Shown piece after piece: positions 44,941 to 57,170 of a stretch of 64,000 nt of DNA; within the stretch, counting starts at the first letter, position 1, and every line of letters begins with the position of its first letter. Location of the stretch: contig CM029653.1 in the NCBI GenBank assembly GCA_017311315.1, positions 40,298,412 to 40,362,411 on the forward strand, given 5' to 3'. This DNA is from Dendrocalamus latiflorus (lineage: Eukaryota > Streptophyta > Magnoliopsida > Poales > Poaceae). The translations under genes and the position numbers were made by a program. The notes under the pieces were generated by a model. That model did not search any database and had not been told where the DNA came from. It saw nothing but the letters and a program-made list of their open reading frames with translations.

Positions 44941-47765
44941 ATCATATGACAGTTATACTAGTTAAGTGGTACATGAAACACACAAAAATTTCAAATGCCT
45001 TTGAATTTTCCTTGAAATTGGTTTGGATTTGAAGTCTTTCCCAATTCAGAAATTTTTAGCCATTTGTGCCTTTCCTATTCGGCCTTTCGCTTTCTCTGGT
45101 CGTTGGCGCCCTCTCGAAAAACGCCTTCACCTCTGTTTCCCCTCCCTCCACCTGGCTCAACCTCACTCACTGCCGCTAGCGTTGGTCACCGCTGCCAAGC
45201 CACTGTGAGTCCTCATCAACTCGCCATACTCCCTCTTGACACCTTCTGACAGCACCATTTAATGGCCATCTCATCTCCTCGGCCACATGCCATGACTGCT
45301 TGACATTGCCTCACCTCCACTGCCTCTCTCTACTCTCATGGTCGACATCCCACACCGCATTCCTTGACCACTGCAACTTGACGTTTGAAGGAGCACCGAA
45401 ACCAACGCGCACGCCGCCTGACAACCCGCCAGTGCGGCTGCTGACCATCGCTGAAGGCTCTCATGCCCTCACCGGCCACACGCTACCATCCGAACGGAGC
45501 ATCTACTATTCCCCACCACCTTGCCAAGGCTATAAAAGCCATGCCATCCCTCCTAATAGCCCACATTGGTGACTGCTACCTTTTCCCTCCACCACCTCTG
45601 ACAAACCTCCACCGCCACTACCGGTAAGCCTGTTTTCCAATTCCTACTGGTGCCCTCGCCATTCTTTAGTTACATCCTTGCTTAGCACCCATGAGCACCA
45701 CCGAAGCCTCCCCTTAGCCTCCCTAACCTCCTACCTCACCGGCGATCAACCTCCCCGCTCGGGCAAAACACCCCACGTAGGCAGCCCTCCACAGAATTCT
45801 TTAGCCCAAGCCATCCACGCCATAGCCATCTTCTTATCCAAGAGATGCTCAAACCACTCTCATCTTTGCCAATTAAACCTCGGATGGCTCATGTGCTGTG
45901 GTCCACCACCGTGAAGTCCACCCCATCGTCGGTCGTCCACAATGATCACCGAACCCTACCAAGCCTTAAAATGGATTCGTTAGCGCTTGTAGACCCCATC
46001 CATACCCTTCGTTCCCATCGCCGAGCTTCCAGTAAATGAAACTGTGTTTAATGGGTGATTCCAATAGCAAGGCATAAGTAGCTTTCATAAGGTTTTAATA
46101 TGGAAATCAATTTGTTGAACCCTATCCACAAATACCTTAATAAAACCATTATATATCCATCTCTTGGGAATCCTGGCAAGTAGTTAAATAGCATTTTTCA
46201 TGTGACTTGTTGAGTACGGTTATGCTCATGTTTACTGCAATATCATCAGATGAAGTTTAGGAAGAAAGTAAGGAACCCTTGGAAGAGGACTTTGAGGAAT
46301 CCTACGGTGTAGACGATATCTGGTTTTAGGGCTTATCCTCTCTCAGGCATGATTGTGGTGTTTCTTTTGTATTGTATTATAACTTTGGGTCATACATCCC
46401 GCTGTGTAAAACCTGGCTGCTAAGCCATAGTTTTGTAATAAAGTTTGGCTTTTATTCTTGGTCTGATCACTATTCATCTTCTTCTACCCTGCGTCAGATT
46501 TAAGCTCAAATCTCCAACCGACAAAAGCCTTTTCCCTCTGCATCTTCACTTGGAAACTGCTCAATTTGTGCTAGCAATCAATTCATCAATCTTTCCTTTC
46601 CTTAGCACGTCCTTGAATACCAAAACACTTGTACGGTGCCATAAATTTCATCGGTTTCCTTTCTTTGCTGAAGCTATAAATCGGAGCACCAAACCATGTC
46701 ACCTTTCCTTTCATCTAGCCAAAGTCTCCTCTCCTCCAGAGAAGTCACTGAGGCCATCGACGACACCACTGGCTTTGCCGTAAGGAGAATGACCTCACCG
46801 ACCGCTTCACCATCCAAGACAGCTGTCGGAGTCCTTTCCTTGCCGGAGCATTCCGTTACCGCCGTCTTCTGCCTCACCATCGAGCAAATCCACCGCCGGA
46901 GCCATTCTCTCACTCAAGCACTCTGCCACCGTCATCTTCCATCGTCGTCGACCACTCTCCAGCCTTCTCTGGTAAACCCCCTTGTCTGTTGAAAACAATC
47001 ATTCTGCGTTCAACCACGGTCACTTTCGACCACGACCACTTCTGACCACGGTCGCTCACAACCGCAGTCGCTTATGACCATAGCTACTTTCGACCATGGT
47101 TGCTTTCAACTGCAATCACTCACGATCATGGCCGCTTTCGACCACCCTCGTTTTCGACCACCTTATAGTTTTTGACCACTCCTGGCCTCTCGGCCACTCT
47201 CAGTGTTACGATCGCTCTGGTCAGCTCGATAACCTCATCAGTTACGACCACTCTCGACGTTCTGACAATTCTCGTAGGTTTCGACTGCATCAAGCCTTCA
47301 ACCACTCTGAAGACTTCAACCACTCTCAACCTCCCACCACTAGGTTTCGATCACCAAGATTCGATCACTTTGAAATCTTCGATCAGTTCTAGTCTTCTTA
47401 GACTAGTTCTTGTAATGTTCGACTTGCAATCAGTTATTGCAATCTTGTAATGTTCAACTTGTGGAGTACTTTATGTACTTATATGCTACACTCAAAACAA
47501 CTCTCAGAGGATTATGAAGATCAAGAAGGAGCCTACGACTATTTCGCATGTGGATTCGACGAAGGTTTCCCGGAGTACTAGGTTGCGCTTCTTTAGTCAA
47601 TCGTCTGTGGCATATTGATGGGTTATAGTCAGAGTTCTATTTTGATTCCGCCATGTTTTGTTAGTTTGTGAGGTCTTGTAACATCAGTTGTAATAAAATA
47701 GCCATAAGGCATCACTGTTTGACTGTATGCACTAGTTTTGATATGGGACTAGTGCAGTAATACAC
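44941..47765 (+). mobile_element. LTR-retrotransposon-like DNA (two LTR-type ends)
   Basis: A TATA box in CAAGGCTATAAAAGCCATGCC (about 45529-45549) is followed by a C-rich CCTCCACCACC leader, a layout common in grass LTR promoters. Polyadenylation-like ends occur twice: TTTTGTAATAAAGTTTGGC (about 46432) and GTTGTAATAAAATAGCC (about 47687), each preceded by related GAGGA(C/T)T(T/A)TGA(G/A)GA... sequence. No gag or pol is seen. It may be one large solo LTR or two nested ones. Open frames here are proline/serine-rich with no recognised domain. Confidence 0.45.
46990..47400. repeat. Degenerate short tandem array, TTCGACCAC-type unit
   Basis: About 25 imperfect copies of a 12-16 bp unit around (T/C)TCGACCA(C/T)(G/T)(G/A)TC: CACTTTCGACCACGACCACT, GCTTTCGACCACCCTCG and similar. 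It lies in the LTR-like region and generates artificial open frames on both strands. Confidence 0.75.
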
Positions 47766-48207
47766 AGAGAGTTTAAATTCGGAAATCCGGTCCCGACATT
47801 GGAGCATCTCAGGATTTGTTCAATCTCCATAGTTGGGAGGTAGTACACATATCCCCAGTAGATACAGTAAGTGATACTACTACGTATATACACATGTTGT
47901 TCAATCAAATGAAATGTAGTATGATCCAAATGAGCACAGGGCCCCACCCTGGGATCAGTATAGTAACAAGCAAACATGTCCAATATGGACAAGCACAGAA
48001 ACAAGGCCCCATTGGGATGGCCTTTCCCCCCAAGCATCTCCCTTTAAACCAGCGAAGGGACACCAACCGAACCACCTCCTGCCCACAAAGCCACACACCA
48101 GCACAAGCAACAAGCAGGGAGCAGAGGCAGAGCAGCCACCATGAGATGAGAGAGAAAACGCATAACACAAATCCACAAGAAGACATGTCCACCTCCCCCA
48201 TAACCAA
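47766..48207. other. Upstream region of the ACR gene
   Basis: Presumed promoter. Contains a short hairpin GCACTAGT...ACTAGTGC at about 47728-47754 at its edge and no other coding signal. Confidence 0.4.
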
Positions 48208-48216
48208 ATATATATT
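48208..48216 (+). promoter_or_regulatory. Candidate TATA box of the ACR gene
   Basis: ATATATATT in ACCAAATATATATTCTAGG, about 175 bp before the ATG at 48388; followed by a CT-rich leader (TTCTTCTCTTTCTTCTCTC) typical of grass 5' UTRs. Confidence 0.5.
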
Positions 48217-48387
48217 CTAGGACTAGGTGAGCTGAGGGACACCACCACACCACCACGAGAAGTACACTTGTATTGGGGGGAGCAAAGGAGAAGTATCCCT
48301 TTTGCCTCGCCACCTTCCCTAGCTAGCTTCTTCTCTTTCTTCTCTCTTCTCTTGTGCAAGCAAGAAAACAAAGGCCTTCCTTGAACA

Positions 48388-51366
48388 ATGATGGCATGTG
48401 GGTCTCCAAGTACTGATGTGGTAGATGAGTTCGAGAAGCTGGTCATTAGAATGAACCCTCCAAGGTTTAGTCCTTTCTCTGTCTTTCTCTTTTTTCTTCC
48501 CTCCCCATGTTTCTTTCTGACCTTTGTTAACTGTGCTAGTTCTTGGCCTTTGGTAACTTGCAGGGTCACGGTGGATAATACCTCAGACATGACGGCCACG
48601 TTGGTGAAGGCAAGCAACGCAGCTTTTAGAGCTTTGCTCTGTGTTCTTGGTTCTTGCAAATTCTTGCAGGTTGCAAGCATTTCTTGGCAGAAAATTTTTC
48701 ACACTTTCTTTCTGCAGGTGGACAGTGCAAATAAGTATGGGACCTTGCTGGAGGTTGTTCAGGTGCTGACTGACCTGAAGCTGACCATAAAGAGGGCCTA
48801 CATTTCCTCTGATGGAGAGTGGTTCATGGATGGTAAGTGCTTTGCATCCTCCCTATCTTGGAAAGATTAAGGAGAAAGCCTGTGCCTTTTTGGGCTCATG
48901 TAGAGGGGGGGCTTTCGGTTTGGATGTAATCTTTTGATCTTGAGGTGGGCGTGGCTTTGTTTCGCCTTTGTGCAGTGTTCCATGTCGTGGATCAGGAAGG
49001 GAATAAACTTCATGATGGCCAAGTCATCGACAGAATTGAACAGGTAAAGTACAAAGAATCGTAGCTCTTTCCTTGGCTCCTCTCCGTCTCACTCCTCACC
49101 ATTTCCTCAGGCTTCACTGAAGAAATCGCTAGCTTCCTAGCTTGTGTAGCTGCCTATGGTTCACTTCCAAGAACAGAACAAACTGCAGAGCAATCTGCAG
49201 TTGTACTTAGTGAGCACATTAAAATGCACACTTGTCGTGCTGCATGATGTGATGTAAAGAACAGGGTTGATTTTGTTCTGTTGATTTCAGTCTCTGGGAC
49301 CCGGATCGCTCAGCTTCCGGGCCCCGAACCGATCGGTCGGCGTCAAGGCCGACGCAGAGGCGGCGCAGACAGCCATCGAGCTGATCGGCAGGGACCGGCC
49401 GGGCCTCCTGTCCGAGGTCTTCGCGGTGCTCACCGACCTCAAGTGCAACATCATGGCGTCCGAGGTGTGGACGCACGACGCCCGCATGGCCGCGCTGGTG
49501 TACGTGACGGACGCCGAGACCCGCGGCGCCATCGACGACCCGGAGCGGCTCGACAGGGTGAAGCGGCTGCTCCGGCACGTCCTGCGGGGCAGCCGGGACA
49601 AGAAGACCGCCCGCGCCGTCATCTCGGCTCGGGTGGCGCACGCGCAGCGCCGGCTGCACCAGATGATGCACGCCGACCAGAGCATCCACCGCGGCGAGGA
49701 CAACGAGGGCGCCGCCGGCGCCAGTGCCGATGCCGAGGGGGCGGACGGCGGCCGGAGCCGGCCGGTCGTCGCGGTAGAGGACTGCGCCGAGAGGGGGTAC
49801 ACACTGGTGAACGTGCGGTGCCGCGACCGGCCGAAGCTGCTGTTCGACACAGTCTGCACCCTCACCGACATGCAGTACGTGGTCTTCCACGGCACCGTCA
49901 TCGCCGAGGGATCAGAGGCTTACCAGGTGCATGCCTTAATTTTGTTATTTTGCTTTTCTTCTCGAGACTGTTACATCGGTGCATTGCATTGGTAGTCTGC
50001 TACTAGGCAAGGCTGTATGGAACCAATGTCGATTCAAAGTTATGCCATGTAAATATAATCTTGTTTTTCTCTAATATATTAAATAGATTCTTACTAATAA
50101 TCGGAACCCACATTACATTAAAAAATCACAAAATAATAATATTCTCTTAACCACACTCTTTCTTATGTAATTGTTTAATGCTTATATAAATTGTTTAATA
50201 CTTCAAATCGATTTCTAAGTAGTCTAATTTCATATATTTTTGGGAGTGACTATTGCACAGGTGACTATTTTTTCCTTCATCTTCAATCACTTTTTTATAC
50301 TGTAAATTTAGGTGACTGAGAGTGTAACTTCAGGTCAGGGGAATTAGTATACTGTAAGTTTAGGTGACCGAGAGTGCAACTTCAGGTGACTGAGAGATAA
50401 AAAAATTTCAGTCAACTGTGCAATAGCAAAATTATTTTTTATTAGAATCGACTCTTTTAATATATTAAATTAATTTAATATCTTCTCTCTCCTTATTTGA
50501 AAACCGAGAATATCAGAGATAGCCTAACATTTCACTGTGCGTACACAAAAGATGGCCCTCGATTTCGGTGTTCACATTTGACCGGTACTACAGAATAGGG
50601 ATGCCTCAGCTGTTAGATACCGCTAGATCTTGGCATGTGGAGGAAGGAGATATCCTAGTTTTGTGTGAACTCTCCACTTCTCCTACACAACGACGAGAAA
50701 AAGATTGTTTTATCAGTGGAGAGAGACACATGCTCATATAGTCATATGGTAAGTACACATCTTGCTGCTGGTCTTGCAGGAGTACTACATCAGGCACCTC
50801 GACGACAGAGCCGCCACCTCCGGCGAAGACCGGGAGCGGCTCGGCCGGTGCCTGGAAGCAGCAATCCAGCGGAGAAACACAGAGGTACACCATACACTCA
50901 TGCGAGTATGCGACACAAACATCCTACTGCACAGCCCTGCACTGCACTAGAAGTACACTACCAGCTACTGCTTGTATGTAATTAGCATGGGTTAATTGGT
51001 GTCTGCGTTGCATGTTTCTTTCAGGGGCTGAGGCTGGAGCTGTGCTGCGAGGACAGGGTCGGGCTGCTGTCCGACGTGACGCGCATATTCCGGGAGCACG
51101 GCCTGTCGGTCACGCACGCCGAGGTGGCGACGACGGGGTCGATGGCGACGAACGTGTTCTACGTGGTGGACGCGTCGGGGGAGCCCGTGCAGGGGCAGGC
51201 CGTCGAGGCCGTCAGGACGGAGATCGGCGAGCAGATCCTGTTCGTCAGGGAGGACGCCGGGCCCAAGTCGCCGCCGGGCCGCGACCGGCGCTCGCTCCGG
51301 AGCATGATCAGGTCCCGGTCGGAGAAGTTCCTGTGCAATCTGGGGCTGATCAGGTCGAGCTCGTAG
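48388..51366 (+). CDS. ACT-domain-repeat (ACR) protein
   Basis: Seven exons: 48388-48464, 48564-48609, 48718-48832, 48976-49043, 49291-49926, 50780-50884 and 51025-51366, giving 462 aa, the usual ACR length. Four ACT domains: about 36-110 (VDSANKYGTLLEVVQVLTDL), 125-205 (IELIGRDRPGLLSEVFAVLTDL is the core), 265-345 (RDRPKLLFDTVCTLTDMQYV) and 350-425 (CCEDRVGLLSDVTRIFREHG); the C-terminus is basic and Ser-rich. ACT domains bind amino acids or similar ligands; plant ACR proteins are thought to be sensors or regulators, related in layout to bacterial uridylyltransferase GlnD, with no catalytic domain. All introns are GT-AG except intron 2, where the family sequence TLVK|VDSANK requires AAG|GCAAGC, a GC donor. 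An alternative GT donor six bases earlier would drop Val-Lys in frame. Exons 5-7 are very GC-rich. Confidence 0.95.
50241..50430. mobile_element. MITE-like inverted repeat in ACR intron 5
   Basis: GTGACTATTGCACAGGTGAC near 50245 is mirrored by GTCAACTGTGCAATAGC near 50413. Between them ACTGTAA(A/G)TTTAGGTGAC(T/C)GAGAGTG appears twice. A small non-coding element inside intron 5. Confidence 0.55.
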
Positions 51367-51640
51367 GTCGAGCGGGTTAATCATTCAGACTTCAGGAAAA
51401 AATGTAGCTGCTAGCTAAGCTAGGGCGCGGTTCCTATCAACGGCGCGTTGATCCATGTCAAATTCTTGGGTGAAAGGAACCAGCTTGATCAGCAACTGTG
51501 TAAATATTGTCGTCTGTTTGATCGTTCGTTTCGTTTCCTCTGTTGCTTGCTTCTATCGTCGCTTATTTATCTCCTACGGCCCGGATTCGACGACGCGTAG
51601 TTAAATACGGAAAGTAGAAGTTGACCTTGAGGACCATGTC
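51367..51640 (+). other. ACR gene 3' UTR and flank
   Basis: Non-coding sequence after the TAG stop; TTATTTATCTCC and ATTGTCGTCTGTTTG motifs but no clear AATAAA. Confidence 0.4.
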
Positions 51641-53633
51641 AAGAAGGTCTAAAATATATTTATGATGAATAATTGATATTTTATTTGAGTAGGGTTTGAG
51701 TTTTGCAAAAGCATCAGAAAGTTTAGACTCGGTTTCAGAAAAATTTAGAGTTTGGTCGAGCCAATCAGCTGGTTGACTAGCTGTGGTTGCTGGTTGGCTG
51801 GCCCTAGTCGCTGGCCATATGTAGACCTGGTCGGTAAGCTGTAATTGGACTAATGGTCATGGAGAGACCAGCCTATCGGCTAGAGAGCTGTTTGGCTAGA
51901 GTGTAGAGCTGGTCAGCTAGTCGTGGACCAGCTAGTCGGCCTGGCCGAAGACCAACTAGTTGAGTAGGTGGAGCACCAGTGAGTGTGAACTTTAGTGATG
52001 TTTGTGAAGACCAATGAAGTTCTCTAAGAGTAGTGGGAGTCACGTGAGACCAGTGAGGCGTGTTACGTGGATTGAGAGTGCGCACGACATGGGTGCTGAT
52101 GCATGGTTGTATTGCATTGCATAATACATGGCTTTGATTAATGTGAGTCAAGTGTATGAAACTTGTGCTCGATATGGTTATTGATCTTTGAATGTGCAGG
52201 TGGCTTAGAGGATGTAGCGATCAGCGGCAACAGATCGAGACTAGGCGGGGGAGCTGAGGTCCAAAACGGTCATGTAAGTCCGAGTGAGGTTACATGGCTT
52301 AAGCGCGGAGCACAGAGAAGATAAGAATTGTGAAGAGGTGAGTTGGTGCATGTGGTGCACTAAGTGATGAGACCGATGCACATAAAGATAGTTCGAGAGA
52401 GTCTGAATGCGTGAAGACGTCACGGTTAATCATTTGGCACTACAGGCTACGCATTAAAGCACGTGAAGATACTTTGAGGTGAAGATGAAGACAAAGTCAA
52501 GGAAAAGTTGCTCGAAAGCTTCATTAGAGCGTTTTGAGAAAAATGCCCAAAATCAGACTTGAGGCCTACATCGAAACCGCAGCGTAGGGAGGCGCAAAGG
52601 AGATGTTTAGGGTTAGGATAGAGTCGGATGTATGGAGTCGATCAAATACTAGTGTGTTAATAGGTTGATCCTTGTAAGCGCTATGAAGCGTGCATGAGTG
52701 TGTAAAACCCGTGTTTGTTGGGTTGACGAGTTCCCTAGTAAGCTTAATGGGTTGGATCCATTTAAGGAGTGTGCTGAATATTTAGAGGGGAAGAAAGAAG
52801 GTGGTTGAGCCAAGGATTCTAGGGTTAGTTTTCGTCTACTACCTTAGCTCCTTCCATAGTTGTGAGTGGGAAATATTCATAAAGGAAAGGGCGGTACTTT
52901 GGCTATGCCTTGTAATCATTTCTGAGTATGTAAACTTCATCCTCCTCTAAAATAGATCAAATTATTGTCTCAATCATGTTATTGCTTGTATTTTTGCTTG
53001 GCTTCTCATATTCTTGAGTTTTATTTGTGATTTCGGATTCTTGGGAGTTATAGCCCAATCTCTTGCTTGAATTATCTTTCTAGAACATGTTAGATCAAAC
53101 CTGGGAGACCTCATATCTTAGATTCTCATGATTAAGAAATAATTTGATACTTAGGGTTTCTGATGTTCTCGTGAGCTAGATTTGATTATCCTCAGTTTGG
53201 TGTTCTTGAGTTCAAGAACCTTATGATTCTTGATTGGCGTAGACTCTTATTGTCTTGAACAAGTCTCATGCAAAACTTGAAAATGTTTGAATGAGATTTG
53301 AGCTTTTATCTTGAGTGATTTTAGGTCTGGAAATAGGGGACCAATTGGATTAGCCCGAGACCCATCATCCGACTGGCCAATTGGTGTGACCGATCACAAG
53401 CCAACGTTTTAACTGACCAGCAGTCAGACCGGCCCATCAATAGCGATCTGACCAGGCTTGTGAGATAAGCTGATTTTGATGGCTCTTGTCTCTTGGTTTG
53501 GTTTGCATAGTCGTGTTAGTGTGATATGAACTTGGTGACTATCACAGTCATTCGAGTAAAGATTTTAAATACCGTTTGCAAAAAAGTTTTAAGAATCATT
53601 CACCCCCTTTGATTGCTAGTATCGGTCCTACAA
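51641..53633 (+). mobile_element. LTR-retrotransposon remnant (probable LTR)
   Basis: The right end, TTCACCCCCTTTGATTGCTAGTATCGGTCCTACA, is the typical end of grass copia-type LTRs. At 51765-51960 there is a degenerate array of GACTAGCTGG / GCTGGTTGGCTGG / GGTCAGCTAGTC units. No gag or pol is found and no matching left end (TGTAGG) was identified, so limits are uncertain. Confidence 0.5.
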
Positions 53634-54150
53634 ACCTATCTAATCGACAAACAGAAAGAACAATAACTAAGATGACTAAGTAGGAAAGGAGGTCCTTGTG
53701 TGCAAGATCAAAGCATGGGCAGTTGTCATTTGAATCGACAAATGCAAATGCACTAGTACCTAGGTGGTCAAAGAAATGCTAGCCATGATGGAACTTTCAG
53801 ATTGTTGCTATTCAACTGCAATTAATGTATGACATTTTCATTTATATTCAACATTGTCCAACGACATTTTTGTTTTTATTCAACATTGTCCAGTTTGGTT
53901 TAGTCTAGGACAATATACTTGTTAGACATGGCTAAGACAATTGAAGCTTAATTTCTACTAATATAGAAGGGGAGTTTGTCCATCGTCCTCCTTGTATGTA
54001 CCTCCCCACAATCTTGCCTTCCCAAACAAACAAAAAAATGGTCACTCATGAAAACCGAATGATAAGAATTAAAAACGAAACAAAAAATATATCTCTATAC
54101 TCCGTACCAGATTTCCTCCTCGTCACCCTCCCTAGAATCTCTCGTCACCC
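53634..54150. other. Non-coding spacer
   Basis: Contains a short duplication ACGACATTTTTGTTTTTATTCAACATTGTCCA / TGACATTTTCATTTATATTCAACATTGTCCA near 53831-53894. No gene recognised. Confidence 0.5.
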
Positions 54151-54156
54151 CCACTC

Positions 54157-54567
54157 ATGTACTCGAACCCTGATCTTCCACCAGGCGCAGGCGGCCACCA
54201 CCACCACTACTGTGCTCCCAATCTCTCACTTTCCTGTCCCATCGGTATGCACGACACCAGCCTCTTGGCCTGTACCGTCGATTCCTCCTCGTCATCCTCC
54301 TCCACATATGCTGGCGCCGCCTCCTCCTCCGCCACCACCTGGGATGATGACGACGAGTCCAAGACCCGAAAGGTGTACCCTACCTTTGTCATCGCCTACA
54401 CCTACCTCCACTCATCCCACCGCATCATGGTGTCCCTCCTCCTCCTCCTCGCCATCATCTCCACTGCCTTTCTAGATGGCCGTCCCTGCCCCCACGCCGA
54501 CTACCCTCTACTGTGCCTCAATGCGTGCTTCCTCATCCTCCTGGACACCATCACCGCCTCCGACTAG
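54157..54567 (+). CDS. Hypothetical ORF (136 aa), doubtful
   Basis: Open from ATG 54157 to TAG. It has a His-rich N-terminus, a poly-Ser tract (DSSSSSSSTYAG), an acidic DDDDES motif and a hydrophobic leucine-rich segment (MVSLLLLLAIISTAFL). Codon bias is driven by CCTCCT repeats, and the other two frames are also open, which argues for a simple-sequence artefact. No family recognised. Confidence 0.2.
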   Translation: MYSNPDLPPGAGGHHHHYCAPNLSLSCPIGMHDTSLLACTVDSSSSSSSTYAGAASSSATTWDDDDESKTRKVYPTFVIAYTYLHSSHRIMVSLLLLLAIISTAFLDGRPCPHADYPLLCLNACFLILLDTITASD

Positions 54568-55565
54568 GAGTTGTGGACGTGTACGGTGCTGTCATGAAGG
54601 ACGAAGTTGAGGAGGGTGCTAATGATGTGCTCCGCCTAGTCCAGCTACCACATGTAGCTATCACAGATGTTGAACATGACCACAGCCTCCACCCGTGCGG
54701 ATGATGGCGAGGATGAAGACTATGGGAAGAGAAGCACAGGCCCACAGTGCGGGAGCTCTTCGGCGTAGCCATCACATAGACGAAGCTGGTGAGCATAGAA
54801 AAGGGAGGGGAAGGAGTGGCGATGGTGCGCTGTGGTATCAAAGGAAAGGAAGGCATGCACTTCTTCAGTTGGTTAGAATTTAGTTGTCTTTGAGATTCAA
54901 GGGGTGTGGACATCTGTGTCCGACTTAGTTACTTTATGAGCTTGAACATATATGTTTTGCTTGATATGTGCTTGTGTGGTTTGTAATCACTTTAAGGTGG
55001 CGGTTGGGGAAGAGCAAGAGTGGCTCAATTTGGGCTGAGAAAACTAAGGGAACACCAGATCCGAAGGAGGGGAGGCGTGTGGAGGCCAGAGGAGTGCAAG
55101 GAAGTGATGGAAACCGTCAGTGGCAGTGGCAATCGAGAGAAGAGGGAGCCAAAGAGACGGAGGCAAATGAGGAATCAAAGAGAGACGGAATAAGGAGGGT
55201 GAGTCGGAGGTATAGAGGCCGATTGGGCCGTGGCTTTGGGCTGACCCAACTAGGCCCATCAAAGTTGACCCAGATCAAAGTAAAAATCAGAAGAAGTTGA
55301 GGAAGGAGAGGGGATAAAGAAAGGATGATGCATGCGAGTGAGGGAAAGAGCCAATGGGCAAAGGGAGGGGATAAAGAAAGGATGATAGAGGATGATGCAT
55401 GGGAGTGAAGGAAAAGAGTGATAGGATTGCTTGTGTACGGTAATAAAACAAGCATCAAGTTCTCCTAATCTTACTCTTGTTCCTCGTCTTCCTCGAGAAA
55501 TGAAGAGAAGAATCATCAAATAATTGAGTCTAACTCACCTTGATAGCAACAGCTAGAAGACATGC
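54568..55565. other. Non-coding, purine-rich repeats
   Basis: A block GGGATAAAGAAAGGATGAT(A/G)... repeats at about 55312 and 55368 with GAGGATGATGCATG(C/G)GAGTGA after each; otherwise nothing recognised. Confidence 0.45.
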
Positions 55566-55569
55566 AGAA

Positions 55570-57170
55570 GAAACCATGTTGCTATAGAAGTTGTAGCCAC
55601 AGTGAACCAGTCATAGCTACAGGGAACCGGTAGTACAACACAGTGAACCAGTCATAGCTACAATAAATTGGTCATGGCAGTAGTCGAAGCTACACTGAAA
55701 TCGGTCGTGCTTGAAAGACCTGTGTGGTCGGAGATGTGGTCGAGAAGCCATGGTCAATGAAGCGATCGAAGGGCCATGGTCCATGGTCAAAGAACCGTAG
55801 TCGAGCATCCATGATCAAAGTGGTATTGTCGAAGGACTCGAAGTTGGTCAGATCTGTGTGTGGTGTAGACTTGGTCATGTAGCAGTGTATCTACACCAAT
55901 TGTATCCACTAGTTGTTAGTTGGTTAGAGGAGCGAGTGTTTCGGTGAGTGCGTAGTGTGCGACTCCTACGGATGGTAGAGAAGATCCCGGATAGTGGCGT
56001 GGGAATAGGTCCTAGTTGTAGGACTTAGTGCATACATGAGTCTTATTTAATCCATGTAATTTGTTGAGTAAACAAGAGGAGTTGCGAGTGAATAACAGAG
56101 AAGAGAAAAAGGCGTGTGTCATCGCAAAAGAAGTCCCTCCTGTGTTTGTTCGTCCTCCCCCCTACTCGTGTGCATGTGTTGTTTCAAGAGAGAAAGCATG
56201 TGTTTGTTTTCTCCTGGAGAGTAGCGATCAGAGCTGATGAGTTCAGTTCCAACAATTGGTATCAAAGCCTCAAGGTCCAAGGGGCCAAGGCGAAAGGCTT
56301 TCGCAGCTCATAGTGTGTTGGTGGGATGCGAGGGGTCGAGGCGAAAGGCTTCCACAACTGACTATGTGTTGGTCGAATGCGAAGGGCCAAGGCGAGAGGT
56401 TACCATAGCTGACCATGTGTCGGTTGGATGGTGACATATGTTTGGGTCAGCGTGATGGTGCAAGTAGCGGTGTGCGTCAGGTGGATGTGCATAGGGTGCT
56501 GGCGATGGGCCTGCTGCAGCACCGAGCACTTAGGAAAATGATGATGGAGGTCTGCAGCCACGGCGAGACCGGTTGTGTACTGGCGTCACATGCGACATGC
56601 GTTGTGGCGATGTCAGTGGCGAAGGGTATCGAACGGCGCCAGTGTGGACACGCCATGAGGAGAGTCGGCAAGAGGCCAATGATGGTGGTTGTAGCCATCA
56701 TCACAAGAGAGACGGCACGCAACATCGACAACCGGCAATGCAAGATGCCGTTATGTGTGGCAAGGTAATGCCATTGTCAGGTATGTTGGTGAGAGTCCGA
56801 CAATGGTGTGTGAGTCGCACAAGATGCTGCTGAGTGTGGCAAGAGGATGCTGTGCGGCAAGATGATGTGGGTCATTAGCATCGTGGGTCAACATGTCAAA
56901 TGATGACAACAAGATTAGGGGGTTGATTGTTGGAACTAATATTGTTGTTAATGGTACTCAGTGTGTTCGAGTACTATGTAGTCGTGTGTTGAGTACTCAG
57001 TGTGTTTGAGTACTGTGTAGTCGTATCGAGTGCTCGGTGTGTTCAAGTACTACATAGCAGTGTGTCCGAATACTGTAGTAGTCGATGAGTCCGATTGCTA
57101 TAGTAGTCGTAGCCGCAGTGAACCAGTCGTAGCTACAGGAAACCAGTCATACAATACAGGAAACCATGAG
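55570..57170 (+). mobile_element. Short non-autonomous LTR retrotransposon (copia-like)
   Basis: The left LTR piece ends GTTCAGTTCCAACA at 56254, followed by ATTGGTATCAAAGCC, a good copia primer-binding site (tRNA-Met type). At 56911-56927 AAGATTAGGGGGTTGAT is a polypurine tract, and directly after it TGTTGGAACTAAT (56928 on) begins the right LTR. TGTTGGAA and TTCCAACA are the expected inverted LTR ends. Both LTRs share GTAGCCnCAGTGAACCAGTC(A/G)TAGCTACAGG. The interior is only about 670 bp and lacks gag and pol frames. The left LTR lacks its beginning and the right LTR is cut near 57170. Confidence 0.75.

Noticed and set aside
47096..47450. His/Asp-rich frames over the TTCGACCAC array
   Set aside because: Frames are by-products of a short tandem array within LTR-like DNA.
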